Source of the DNA: Neoscytalidium dimidiatum
Taxonomy: Eukaryota > Ascomycota > Dothideomycetes > Botryosphaeriales > Botryosphaeriaceae
Direction: 5' to 3'
DNA length: 64,000 bases
Assembly (NCBI GenBank): GCA_037367355.1
Contig: CM074703.1
Location: 2,976,001-3,040,000 of the forward strand
The notes beneath the pieces are model-generated. The model saw only the letters and a program-made list of their open reading frames with translations, had not been told where the DNA came from and did no database searches. Of this stretch, positions 46,400 to 57,445 are shown one piece after another (within the stretch, counting starts at the first letter, position 1; every line of letters starts with the position of its first letter). The position numbers and the translations under genes are program-made.

Positions 46400-47344
46400 A
46401 TGGACGGCAAGGACTCCGTCGGCCGCCGCATTTCGCTGTTGAACGAAGACTCATCAGCTCCAGCAAACCGCCTGCCTTCGCTAGAGCCGGGTCTTCGTTC
46501 GCGCACTTCCAGCTACACCTCCTCGCCCTGCCTCTCGCCTCAGACGCCGCAACTCCTCCGCAGCGATTCCACCGATTCCGCAACCATGAGCACGCCGTCG
46601 CCAGTCACGCCCAGCTTCTCGTACGAGGAGTCGCAATCGCCCGGCATGCAGATGCCCTACTACATGGGTGCAGCTCACCCGCAAGTCAAGCAGGAGCCCC
46701 TCATGTCGGCGTACCCTCCCATGATGCAGCAGGCCTACCCTCATCCTCCGGCAAACCAGGTCTTCATGCGCCCTCCAGGGACTGAGCGCCAGCCAATGCC
46801 TCCGGCGCAGCCTCGGACGAAGAAGAATCAATACCCCTGCCCTCTGGCCGTGCAGTACAACTGCAAGGATTACTTCACCACCTCCGGTCACGCAGCGCGC
46901 CACGCAAAGAAGCACACTGGCAAGAAAGACGCAATTTGCCCCGATTGTCGGAAGGCCTTTACGCGCAAGGACAACATGGAGCAGCACCGTCGCACCCACC
47001 AGAACGGCCGCAATGCGCGCAATGCCTCGAAGAATGACGACGATGGTCGCGTGAAGAAGGCCAAGACCGCCTCGCGGCCGAAGCCCTCGCCCATCCAGTC
47101 CGTTCAGGCCCAGGTCCAGGTTGGATCCTTGATGGACCCCAACCTTCCGATCAGCCCGTCGTCCAGCTACGGCGGCGTCGCCCCTGCTGTGCAGCCCGTC
47201 GGCGAGTACATGCATTCTCCGTACCCTAACAACATGTCGTATCCCCCGCCCGAGAACTATCAGCTGAACCCCCCAACGCCTTCGACCCTCGGCCTTGAGG
47301 CCCTAGCTCTCGCTGCCGGCGGACAGCGGAAGTTTGAGGCATAG
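46400..47344 (+). CDS. Seb1/MsnA-like C2H2 zinc-finger stress transcription factor
   Basis: A single exon of 314 residues. Two zinc fingers lie at about 145-200. The first, YPCPLAVQYNCKDYFTTSGH and on to HAKKH, has a lengthened Cys-x7-Cys spacing. The second is regular: Cys180-x2-Cys183-x12-His196-x3-His200 (CPDCRKAFTRKDNMEQHRRT). A basic stretch (KKAKTASRPKP) follows, and the flanks are Pro/Ser/Tyr/Gln-rich like activation regions. The KKNQYPCPLA and FTTSGHAARHAKKH to FTRKDNMEQHRRTH wording matches, from memory, the Seb1/SebA/MsnA group of filamentous fungi, counterparts of yeast Msn2/4 that bind AGGGG stress elements. The ATG is preceded by a CT-rich leader. The gene stands alone, with about 14.6 kb and 6.9 kb of gene-poor DNA on its sides. 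Family assignment is likely; stress function is inferred. Confidence 0.85.
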   Translation: MDGKDSVGRRISLLNEDSSAPANRLPSLEPGLRSRTSSYTSSPCLSPQTPQLLRSDSTDSATMSTPSPVTPSFSYEESQSPGMQMPYYMGAAHPQVKQEPLMSAYPPMMQQAYPHPPANQVFMRPPGTERQPMPPAQPRTKKNQYPCPLAVQYNCKDYFTTSGHAARHAKKHTGKKDAICPDCRKAFTRKDNMEQHRRTHQNGRNARNASKNDDDGRVKKAKTASRPKPSPIQSVQAQVQVGSLMDPNLPISPSSSYGGVAPAVQPVGEYMHSPYPNNMSYPPPENYQLNPPTPSTLGLEALALAAGGQRKFEA

Positions 47345-50300
47345 GTCGGTCGCTTGTGGAAAGTCATCGGTCCGAAGCCTTCTTCTATTTCCTTCTTTGC
47401 GACGCTTTCGGTTGCCGCAACGGCCTCTTACTAGAGACGGTTCTTTGTGAAGGCTATCAATATTGTCTAGTAATCTTTTTTTTTTCCTTGGACTCACGAG
47501 CATTTCCACGCAATAGACGCATGCCGTCATGGCTATGACCGGAGCACACAATGGGCAAAAAGGCGTTCACTTTCCGGTTTGGGGTTTGATCCATTTTTCG
47601 AGATACACACAAGGCACGGGATCTGCTTTTTTCTTTTCTTTTTTTGCTCTGCTTTTCATAGGGATTTCGCACTGGAACAGGAACCCGTTGGGAAGCCGGC
47701 GTCTCCCATGATTTCATTTCATTGGGCTTCTCAAGAAAGCGGTTGCCGGGACAAGTGCTGGACAGAGGAGTTAGGTGAAGGGATCATGACCGGAACCATG
47801 GTTATCGGGTTCCGCGGAAACAACGGTTCTCTGGGTTGCTCACATCACACATCACACATCACATACTCATTACTTTTCGTTGCCATTGTATCATCGATCA
47901 CCACCTCACCGATTCATTTTCTCGTTCCATTTTTTTCCAGCCGAGGCGAGAGCCGCCCGCGGAATAGCCGGAGAAGGCGCGCGCAAGGTTTGGCTGAGGA
48001 GCAAGAAGCGCAAGAGAAAAAGAAAATTTCTTTCAACAATATTATGAAGGACGTCTAGATTACAATAGCGACGCGCGCTCCCATAGCACGCCCTCCGTGA
48101 TTTGAAGGAATTGGAATGGGAAGAGAGGGGACCCACCGTAGCTGCTGGGCTGGACCACGACAGCCGTGGACGGTGGAGCCGGGCAAAAATAGCAAACGGG
48201 AGAGTGTTCATGCCTCTTCCATTTATCACACGACACTCACTTTTCTTACGTGCATGCATCGTCATTGGGGAGTGTTCACGACCAGACAAACCGGAGGATG
48301 AGAGCACCGTGCCTGAGCACAGATGGCCTGCTCCACACATTTTTTGTGGGTTGTGCACTGGGCGGAGTCTTCTCCAGCTGGCAAGTCACAAGCTTTGCAA
48401 AAAATTCACTAATCAGAATTTTAGGGCGGAGCATGCGGCGGCACCGGGGCCCGATGAGGGGTGCATTGCGCGGTGGGAAGTGGGTTCAGCACTCTCGTCA
48501 AGGCTGGCTGGGGGCGAAGAGCCGATTTGCCTTTTTCCCCGAGTAGTCGGAGAAGGGCGAGAGCAAAGTGGAGTAGCTCGTCTGAATAGAACGCCGACGG
48601 ATTAAGGGACCGGGGGCTGTTTGCGGTGCCTGGCGGCGTGCCCGCTTCGCTGGGGCGGGCTGCCGGTTCGGTTCCTCAAGCAAGCGCGCACTGGTGATGG
48701 AGACGCTAGCAGCCCTTTTTTTTTTTTTTCTTTTCAAACCCATTTCCCCTACCTGAACCCAGGGTTTGGGCCGCCACAGACATCATCGCTCGCGGGCGCC
48801 AGCTCAAGCGTAGGCCCAGCTGTTCGAGCCCGCGGTCTATTCTCTGCGCGTCCCCCCTTAGCGCCAACGGGGAGGCGCTTGGCCCTGAAAATGGCTGCCA
48901 GGCCCTGCGAGCCCACATGCTACTGGTGCGGTAGCTTGGCAGGACGACGCGACGCGCCGCCGCATTGCCTCTTTCGGTGAACATCGCAGGGCTGCTGTCG
49001 CCCCCAGGCCCTCTACCTGCAACGCGCGCTGGGCGGCAGTATGACGCTGGTACGAGAAGCTGTTGGGGAGGATCGTAGGGGGTCGCAGCTTGTGCAGCAG
49101 ACACGGCACAACGGAAGAGAGAGTAGGCACAGAAGAGAGGGGTCAGATCTGGGAATTGTGCTGTGCGCGCGATCCCTGAATTCCATGTGCCCGCATTTTC
49201 CTGTTCCCTGGATTCTGAGCATTCCCATGGCTGAGCCACCTGCGGCGCCGACCACTCACCGTTTGCAGATGACCGGCGAGGGGGGTTTTGTGTGGTGGTC
49301 GTGGCAGCGTGCCGCCAAATGGCCGGGCACCATCAGAGCCCATCAGGCTGCTACGAGTTGCTTTTTCTCTCCTTTACCCCAGCGCGGTCGTCGCGCCCCC
49401 GCGCGCGTGCCAAGCATTTCAGCGACGCCTGCGCCGCAGGACGAGTCCCTGCAGGTGGTGTGGTGCGGGCGGGTGTTTGGACGGGTCGCTCATCTGACGG
49501 CGCTCCCCAAGAGAGAGAGAGAGCCCTGCCACTGCCTGCTTTCCTCTGCGGTGGCCCTCTGAGCCCTCGCCCGGTCTGCAAACTCCGGCGCGCAAAGTCC
49601 GACAACAGCCACTTTGGGGGCAGCTCGCAATTGCCCGCAACGGCAGGCGCGCTGAACATCACCATCGCTTAACCCGCAGCTGCCGGCATCATTACGCAGT
49701 CCTGCCCGCTGCTCCGTTTTTTTTTTTCCTCGCCGCGCGAGATGTGCTCGCGTCATCTTTACACCTCCATCGGGGCCATCGAGCGACATTCCTGCTGCCG
49801 TAACGTCTGGTCTTGTCTCTGCCGTCTGCTCGGACCGCGAGCCGTCTAGTCGCCCGGCCAAGTCGGGCACGGATATGAGGGATGGCGCATGGCTCGCGGC
49901 GGATGCAGCGACGCCTTCCCGCCCGCCGACGGTTTCGAAGACCGTCCACAGTCTGTGTGCTCACCCTCGACTCGCGCTTGCGCCCTTTGCGACGCTGCGA
50001 AGGTTGACCGCGAAACACTGTGCTCGACCACTCGCCTGCCTGCAGCATGTTGCCCCTCCGCAGCGCCAACGCAAGCAGATCGGGGCCTGCGCGCCACGGC
50101 ATGAACGCCCGCATTGTCGGATGACCTACTGTCGGTGCCTGTCCTCGGCGGCGGAGAGGCCAGTGGGAGATGCGCCTGCTCTTGCACAACTACAGTACCT
50201 CCGTACACGTCCCTACGACTCGGCCCAGCTGGCACGCGGCAATCGACGCAAGGGCAGCTTTGTGCATTGCATGCGTTTTGCATCTCGCATGTACGGCATC

Positions 50301-52265
50301 TACAGGACAGAAGTGCCGCCACGACAGCTTGCGCCTTTCTTTACTTTTGCCCTGTGCTCGCTCTCGCTTTTTTTGCAGCTGCCGTCTCATCTTCCAACGC
50401 CTCCAGCCCCCCTCCCAAGCCACCGTTGCTCAAGCAATCTGCCGTGTCCCGCGGGACTTCGAAACGTGCCACTGCCCATACCGCGGCTCCTCAGCCTTAA
50501 GCTCGCCTCACGTGCAGAAAAGCTGCCGGAAGGGGACGCGCGCGCGTTCCTGAACAGGTAGGCATGCGCTCTCCTTCTGTCATTTCCGCTGCCGTCGCTC
50601 CTCGTCAGCGTTGCATCTCGCATCACGCGACGCCGCGGAAGGACGCGGCCCTGCATTTCGCTGCCCGTTGGCCCTTTGCCATCTGCTGGGCCGCCACTCG
50701 CTGTTGCGTCCAAAGTAAGCTTGCTTCTTCGCCTTTCTTCGTTGTGCCACCGCGCTCCCGTGTCTCAGCTTTCCCTTCCCGCCGGAGCTTCCAGGGCCTA
50801 TATCACGACCGGGCCCTACTTTCAGATCTCAATTATGCATCAATTGCACTGGGAGAGCGCCTGGTCACTGTTGCTGCCTTGGTACAAGGTCGCATTCCAT
50901 GCTGGCACAACCTCAGGAAGTGGAGCATCGATCACAGATGTGAGGGCGAGCTGGCAGATACGAACGGTGCTCCCACACCCTCTGCGGCTTTCCCAATCAA
51001 TCGACCCGAGCGCGAAGGTTCCGAAACTCGATATGCGCACCGGTACGCGCGCATCGCGAGGGGCAGGTCCCCATGCACGTCGAGTCAGTTGTGCTGTCCG
51101 ACAACTCAGAATGCTCGATTGTGAAGCACTGGCGGCCGCGATACGGATATCACGCCGCTCAGCTGGTGTTGCGTCGCCGTCGACGGCGGCAGTCGTCATA
51201 GGTACCACATAGCTTCGCGAAGTACCGCCGAAATTTTTCCCTCCATCGTCTCTTCCTGCCTCGGCCGATGTTGCTCAGGACCCTGACGAGAATACGCTCG
51301 CGTGTGCGGCAGCAGATCATCCGAACAAAGTCCGCCGTGGAGTTGGCGTCCGGCGACCTTGGAGTCCCAATGCGGACTATCGTCATAGCTCGCTCTCTCT
51401 ATCTCTCTTCCCTCCCCCTACCCCCGCGCCCCTTTCAAATCATTTGGACCCTTTTTCTCTGCGTTTCATTTCTCTGTCCGACTCATGCTACCTTTTACGG
51501 TCTCCACAACAGCGCCTACGTTCTCTCATTGGGGAATCGACTGCTTCGCCCAATTGAGCAAAATTCCAGGTGCTCCGGAAAAAAGTCCGGTCTCGGGTGT
51601 CTCCTTGTTCTCTGCCTCTTCTTCGATCTGAGGCTCTGGCAGCCGATCTCCGCTGCCCTGCAGCACACTCTTTTTGACTTTTTCGTCGCACCCTGGGTAG
51701 GTTGCGGCGATCACGGCGCCATCCGCTCACGCTGCTGCGCATCGGACCGCCCACCGTTAGGGAGACGGCAATGCAAGCAAGCAGGTAAGCATTCAACGGG
51801 TGTTCCTGCTGTCACTTGCCTCTTTACTACCGCGGGTACCGCTGTACCTGCCAATACTCTAATGCTTCCTGGTGTTTTTCCAATGCCCCTCGTGTGCTCC
51901 TGGAGGGTTGACCCTTGCTACTTGCTGGCTCGCAAGCTGATAAGCTGGTAAGCTGCTATGTATGCATGTTCGTAATGCGAGTTTTCCGCAGCGGGAAAAG
52001 GGGGTTCTGTGGCGTAGTCGATGTCGTCGTCGCTGCCCTCTTCCTCCTGCAGGTTCCCGTTCGAACGAATGCAACGCATACGCCACGCGCTGTGCTGCGG
52101 CGGCGGGAAGGCTCATCCCGGCCTTTCAGCTCCTCCAGTCCACTGAAAATCACCCAAGTCTTCGTTCAAATCGTAGAGCTCTCTCTCCCTCTCCTTCGTC
52201 TCGTCTCCAAGGAGTGGCTGTGTCACACATCCGTTCCTTGTTCTGTTGCTGCCATTTCCGAAGTT

Positions 52266-52282
52266 TTTTTTTTTTTTTTTTT
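52266..52282. repeat. Poly-T tract
   Basis: About seventeen consecutive T bases in the gene-poor stretch. Another T tract lies near 52572. Confidence 0.85.
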
Positions 52283-52821
52283 ACAGTTTCGAATCACAGG
52301 AACCCACACGAACCGCATGAGCATGAACTCTGGTAGGGATGGAGTGTTACTGTACGTCCGTACCTCACCCTGCTCGTAGCCGCAGCTGTATTTTGCATAC
52401 GCATGATTTTCATTTCGGGCTCCAACTTCCCCGCCGCTGCTCCGTCTTACGTGCAGATGGGGCTGGAAGGAAGAGCAGACGTATAACGGGTACTATCCGC
52501 CCACCCGCATTCCCCCTCAATCTATCGGAGACTGGTGTGGCGTGCGGGCGATCGGTGAGTGTGGCTTGCAGTTTTTTTTTTTTGGCCCTGATGCAGGGGT
52601 CTTATTTTTGGTGAGCATTGTGCGATGGTGTTTCAGCCGCGAGGGTCTCGCTAATTCTTTTCATCGCCATTCTCTTTTTCGGGATAAAAAGGTAAGTTTG
52701 GTCCTTTTGTGCCGGGTGCGTCGGATGGCGCCTAGGATGCGTGCATGGCCGACGAGGCTCTGCTGTATGTGTGCTGAGGAAGATTTGTTTTTATTATTTT
52801 CTTTTTCAGTCTTTCTCTGTA

Positions 52822-52837
52822 TGTGTGTGTGTGTGTG
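52822..52837. repeat. (TG)8 microsatellite
   Basis: Eight TG copies followed by further TG/CATG-rich sequence to about 52950. Confidence 0.85.
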
Positions 52838-54255
52838 AGTCTCTCTTTTCCCCTCCCTGCCCCCTCTGCCAAACCGGGTGCTCTTTGGCGCTGCCGCGGA
52901 CCCTGGGTGTCCGCGTGCATGCGCGTGTTTTGCGTTACAGACATGCATGTGTGTCGCGCCGCACCCGCAAGGGTCCGGGCTGGATTCCTTTCGGTGTTCT
53001 GGTCCCTTATTCCGCCGCTCTGATGGTGGTGGTGGTGACGATGCTTACATGCGGGTCGGCCAACAACACCCGGCTGGCAACTATGGTGAACAGGTTTCTT
53101 CTTGTTTCCGAGGTGCTTGATCTACAGTATAGTAATTACGTGGGCGCGTGTGTGCAGGTACACGTATGCACGTATAAGAATAAAGTGTGCACATCTGTGG
53201 GTAATTTGCGGAGCTTGTTCCGTGACTATCGGTAACTATCCTGTCTGCCCGGGCAAGCTATGCACGTACACGGTTCGCTTTGGTGTACGGCAGCATGATA
53301 CGGAGGCATGAGAAGAGGCAGGTGCAATACAGCCCAGCGTACTCCGTATTCGTGCAAGAGGGAAGCGTCATGCGGTCCCTCCTTCGCGGAGCAAGGACGG
53401 TAGGACTCTTGCTTGGTGGTGAGCGGTTGTTTAGCGTAACACGACCACGACGGGATCATACATGCTGACCGGAGAAAAGAGAGGACGTGAGGCAGCAGCG
53501 TCCCGTGGAGGCGTTCATGGGGGGCCAAGGGCCTGCCGGGGAGAAGGGGAAAAGATGGAGGTTGGGGCGGTGGATCGTAAGATCTTCTCTGAGCTGATCG
53601 TAAGATTATGCTTTCTTTTTCCTCTGGATCACCTTTGCAGGCGCGTTGTGGCGTATCCTCTCATCTCTTTCATTCGTCTCTTTTGCGGTTGTCGTTCAGA
53701 GGTGATCCCCCCTCCTCCTACAGATCAGCTCCCGAGAGCCGAATGCATCGCCGTATCCGCGGTAGGACCCTTTGCTTTCTTTCGTTCGTTCGTTTTCTCG
53801 CAGGGGACGGCAGCTGCTGCGTGCCGTATGTATGCATGAATGAGAGGGAAAGGACCGTTTTTCGTGTCACATCCGTCTTTTCTATCCATCCTTTTGGTTT
53901 CTCCGTTTTCCCGGTTGTGCGTTCCGTGCGCCCCGATTGCGGTGTGGTTTTGGGGTGTGTGCCTTGCCTCGCTTCATGCGCAGACGTCTCATCTGATCGC
54001 ACGCTGCATTATGCCGGGATCCCTGCCTTGCTTCCTGGAAGTCTTCTGCCTTCGTATGACTGGTCACTAGGCCCCTTCTACCGCTCAAGATGACAGAAAC
54101 GGGACTGCGGAAACTGCGGAGGTGACTGCTCACCTGCCCGCGAGAACGGACAACCCCCACCATGGGAACACCCGCATATACTCAGCACGCATGTGTGTAT
54201 CCCTCGCCGCTCGGAAGCTTGCACATCTGGCTGCTTGCTTATACGAAAGTCAACT

Positions 54256-54786
54256 ATGGAGGAAGAACCTGCACAACTCCGAAGGCAACTTGAAGAAGAG
54301 CAGCGTATGCGCGAAGAAGCCGATCGACGGCACAACGCCGAACAACGACGACGAGAAGAAGCTGAAGCGTGAGCGACCGAAGCTACTAGCAATTACGATG
54401 CCGGACGGACGCCGCTGTCGTATGCGGCAGAGTACGGGCGCGAGGCGGTGGTCCAGCTGCTGATCGATCAGGGCGGAGTCGACGTGGACTCCAAGGATAA
54501 GAACGAGTGGACTCCGCCGTCGTGGGCGGCAGAGAACGAGCACGGCGTGGTGCCGCAGCCGCTTCTCGCGAAAGACGGTGTCAAACCCGGACTCTTTCAG
54601 GACCAAAGCACTCGGACACGGCCGGTTCCGGGACCAGATAGTAACAGAACCAGCCTTCAAGAGTATCAAACTCAAGTTATACTACTTGAACAACAGAATA
54701 AGAAGCGTTTAGTAATGGCTCGACGGGAGCAGAAACTTCTGGTTCTAGCCTTTGTCCTGAGCACTAAGGCGTACGAGCTGGTCTAA
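54256..54786 (+). pseudogene. Coiled-coil / ankyrin-repeat gene broken by one in-frame stop
   Basis: An ATG opens a charged coiled coil (MEEEPAQLRRQLEEEQRMRE, 38 residues) that ends at TGA (54370-54372). The same frame then continues without a stop for 137 codons to a TAA-type end at 54786. It includes about one and a half ankyrin repeats (RTPLSYAAEYGREAVVQLLI, then DSKDKNEWTPPSWAAENEHG) and a tail SLQEYQTQVILLEQQNKKRL with further MARREQ. I recall that tail motif as recurrent at the ends of fungal multi-domain proteins. One C-to-T change in a CGA codon would explain the stop. A GTGAGC...CTACTAG gap over the stop is only 21 bases, too short for a normal intron. Most likely a pseudogene fragment of a NACHT/ankyrin-type gene; readthrough is less likely. 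Confidence 0.6.
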
Positions 54787-55317
54787 AGGCCTTAGGACTA
54801 TAATATGAACGAGAAGAGGAACAAATAGCATTTTGGGCGTCATCGACTGATTCAAAGCCCGGACGCTACTGGTTTGGGTATCGGGACATGCCACAGGATC
54901 AGCGCTCATAACTCCGGGGGATGAAGTGTGCATGCCCTATACCTTTAGTATATACGCTTCTGAGCAACCATTCTCTTGCGAATTGAGCAGAAAGCGTCGG
55001 CTTTCTTCGATGAGGTTGTGGGGTGACAAAAATCACCCTGCGATTCGGACGGCCTCCGCTGGCTTACTAAATTTAGACTAGCGTGTTCTGTTGACGGGGC
55101 AACGTCGTCATGTCCAAGACGGAATCTTCTGCACCTTCGCGCAGGACCACAAGTGTACATGTCGACAGCGCATTGCAAGGCCTGACGCACACTTTTTCTC
55201 TTTCTTCTCCTCTGCTCTCCGTCCACCACATTTGCAACCTGCCTACGTGCTGCATGCAAGGCTACATACCAGTGCCACATCCCGCGCCTGTCCTATACCA
55301 TTTCCATTCGACATCAA
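54787..55317. other. Short spacer in the accessory island
   Basis: 531 bases. A plus-strand frame from 55110 (MSKTESSAPSRRTTS) runs into the next gene's region and might be an upstream exon, but I cannot link it by splicing. Confidence 0.35.
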
Positions 55318-56237
55318 ATGGCGCTGGGTCTGAAGCGCGACAGAATAACGACTTCGGATATGCTTCACAACAGCGCTCAATCCGCGACAGTTGAGGTTCG
55401 CAAGTCGTCTCCGCAAAGCCTCCAATAATAACATGCATAGAACCCGACACAGAGCGCATCCAGCGGGAGTACAAAGCTATGAGGGTATACGAATGTAATG
55501 AAGCCGAACATTCGGCATACGCCTTGCAAGACATATTCCTCGACGAACCTCGACATCCATGGCTCCCAGAGGAAGACGGCGATCAGCGTTGGCTGCCGGT
55601 CCGCATGCTGCAATTTGTTCGGAAGCTGCCGCAGGATGAATGGCATGCCCCCCCACTTATCGGCTCGCTCAGGAAACGATACGAGTGGGACATTCGCCCT
55701 GACTGCGCGTACCACGTCTCCCTCCAGGCCTTCCAACCCGGCTTCCGCCCGAGCGTTCGAAAACATGTCTCCGTCGTGCAGAAGCGAGCCTTTTGCCCTT
55801 ACCTGACCATCGAGTTCAAGAAGGACGAAGAGACTCTCGCCACAGCCCGCCACCAGGTCGCCGTCGCCTCAGCCATGGCATTGTACAATCGTTATCGGTT
55901 GAAGAACTGCGCGCTTCAAATGAGTGGCGGAAAGTGGTCTGAAGAGGATATGAACCAGATGCGCCACTACGGCATCACATTCACTGGATCGACTTGGGAC
56001 CTGTGGTGCACCGTGCCGAAGACATTTGAAACTTGGACTGGCTGCAGCATGTCCACCATCTACTCTGGCGACTGCTGCATCCTTGCCGGCGTCCAGCAGT
56101 TGGTGAGGATCGTCAACGACATTCATTACTGGGGACTGGAGGTACATGGCAGGTCCTGCAAGGCCGACATTGCTGCTAAAATACATTCCGACCCTGATGC
56201 GGACACGAATGATATCACGTTACTGGAAGAAGATTGA
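55318..56237 (+). pseudogene. PD-(D/E)XK-like (restriction-fold) fungal gene, apparently frameshifted near the 5' end
   Basis: The main frame (stop at 56237) encodes ERIQREYKAMRVYECNEAEH, then WLPVRMLQFVRKLPQDEW and YEWDIRPDCAYHVSLQAF, a nuclease-like core CPYLTIEFKKDEETLATARH, and MRHYGITFTGSTWDLWCTVP. The Pro-Asp in RPDC and the Glu-x-Lys in TIEFKK fit the PD-(D/E)XK pattern seen in several fungal families of unknown function (DUF7924-like). The natural N-terminus (ATG 55318, MALGLKRDRITTSDML to ATVEVRK) lies in another frame that stops at 55426. The two frames overlap only in 55395-55425, with no room for an intron, so a small insertion or deletion is likely. If the gene instead starts at the ATG at 55479 it encodes an intact 252-residue protein. 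Function unknown. Confidence 0.6.
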
Positions 56238-57445
56238 ATGAAATCAACTGTTCGCAATTCACTATTATGTTAACTTCCCTTCTCCTCGTAGCTGCACACG
56301 GCCTTTATTTATTTAGAGCGACCGTCAAAAGGACAAAACCGCTCAGTGAAAACGTCCGCTCAAGTCAGCGCAGTGTTAAGACTCTTTTATAAACATAGGC
56401 GCTTCTTAAGAGATAGCATTTCCTTGATAATAAACGTGCTTTGCCAAGGGCCCAACGCTGATCTGCCCTAGCTCCCGTTCTGGTTCCCACTAGGGGACCC
56501 TAATCCAGTCCCCGCCGATTTCGAGTATAGTTAGGACCCCTATCTTACCCTAAAGATTCGATCTAATCGTAGTTAAGAACTATACTTTAAAAGTATCTTA
56601 GCGCTTACTATATCTCTACTATAGTGATAATAATATCTATTATAATCTCTTTCTTTATTCTACGCTAAAATAACAATAAACGCCTTTTACATCTATATAT
56701 ATATTTAAAATATCCTCTGGCGCAGAGAGGTAGTGTAGAGTAGCAGTTTCCGTCGTCTATGTGTGCGAAATGGAGAGGACATGCGGTAGTCTGCTAACAT
56801 GCAGATGCGGCGTGCCTGGGCGCGCGTGCGTGTCCAAAGTCAGCATTCTGGGCAGAGATGTTCGGCACGGTGAGGATGAAGCGCCAAGGTTACAACTGCA
56901 TACCAGGAGATAGAGCGGCAGCCAATCGCGGAAGCGGCCTAACACAGAAATAGAGTACTGCAGTGGTCGGTAGGGGAGCGCATCTGTGTGCGCGGGATAG
57001 GCATACAACGATTCGGCTCATTCGCGCAGTGAGGGCGATGGGTCACGGTGTCTAGCACGTCCGTCATCGAGCAGTGCGTCAACATCCCCTCCACGACGTC
57101 GCCGCGGGCTCACAAGGTCTAGCAGATTCAGGTTATAATCCGGGGTTAGAGTTATTCTGTCCCGAGGAGCCAAGCCGATGCGTTATCTTAGTCATTTTTA
57201 CGTGGCAAGCGGGTCATGTGCCCTTCTTGTTCGTTCCATCATCAGTGAAATAATCGTTGTTCATCAAAGTTATAGGCCCGGAATCACTTCCAAAGCCGTT
57301 GTTTCTCGTTTAATCCCATGCGCTTAGAACATTCTGTGGCACCCGGAAGAACACCGGTTGTTTTTAGCAACACATTGCGACCGAGCGACGGCTTCCCTCC
57401 ACCCATCAACAGCCAATCACAACACAACGCGGGCCCTCAGCAGCC
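56238..57445. other. AT-rich degenerate DNA, then leader of the HNH-like gene
   Basis: From about 56500 to 56720 the sequence is strongly AT-rich and TpA-rich (runs such as ATATATATTTAAAATATCC). This is typical of repeat-induced point mutation in old transposon remnants; no element is recognisable. The right part (56740-57445) returns to normal composition and probably contains the promoter of the next gene. Confidence 0.5.

Larger units (their letters stand above)
47345..54255. other. 6.9-kb gene-poor region downstream of the C2H2 regulator
   Basis: The first few hundred bases are probably the 3' untranslated region. No gene is recognised after that. It contains T-rich tracts, a TG repeat and, between 50.5 and 52.7 kb, several strong plus-strand splice-donor matches (50558, 50715, 51785, 51948, 52555, 52692). 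One stretch before the 52555 donor reads WGWKEEQTYNGYYPPTRIPP in frame after a CAG, but I cannot build a gene around it. Confidence 0.45.

Noticed and set aside
54371..54391. 21-base intron over the TGA in the coiled-coil/ankyrin gene
   Set aside because: It has GTGAGC and CTACTAG ends, but it is far below the minimum length for a spliceosomal intron.
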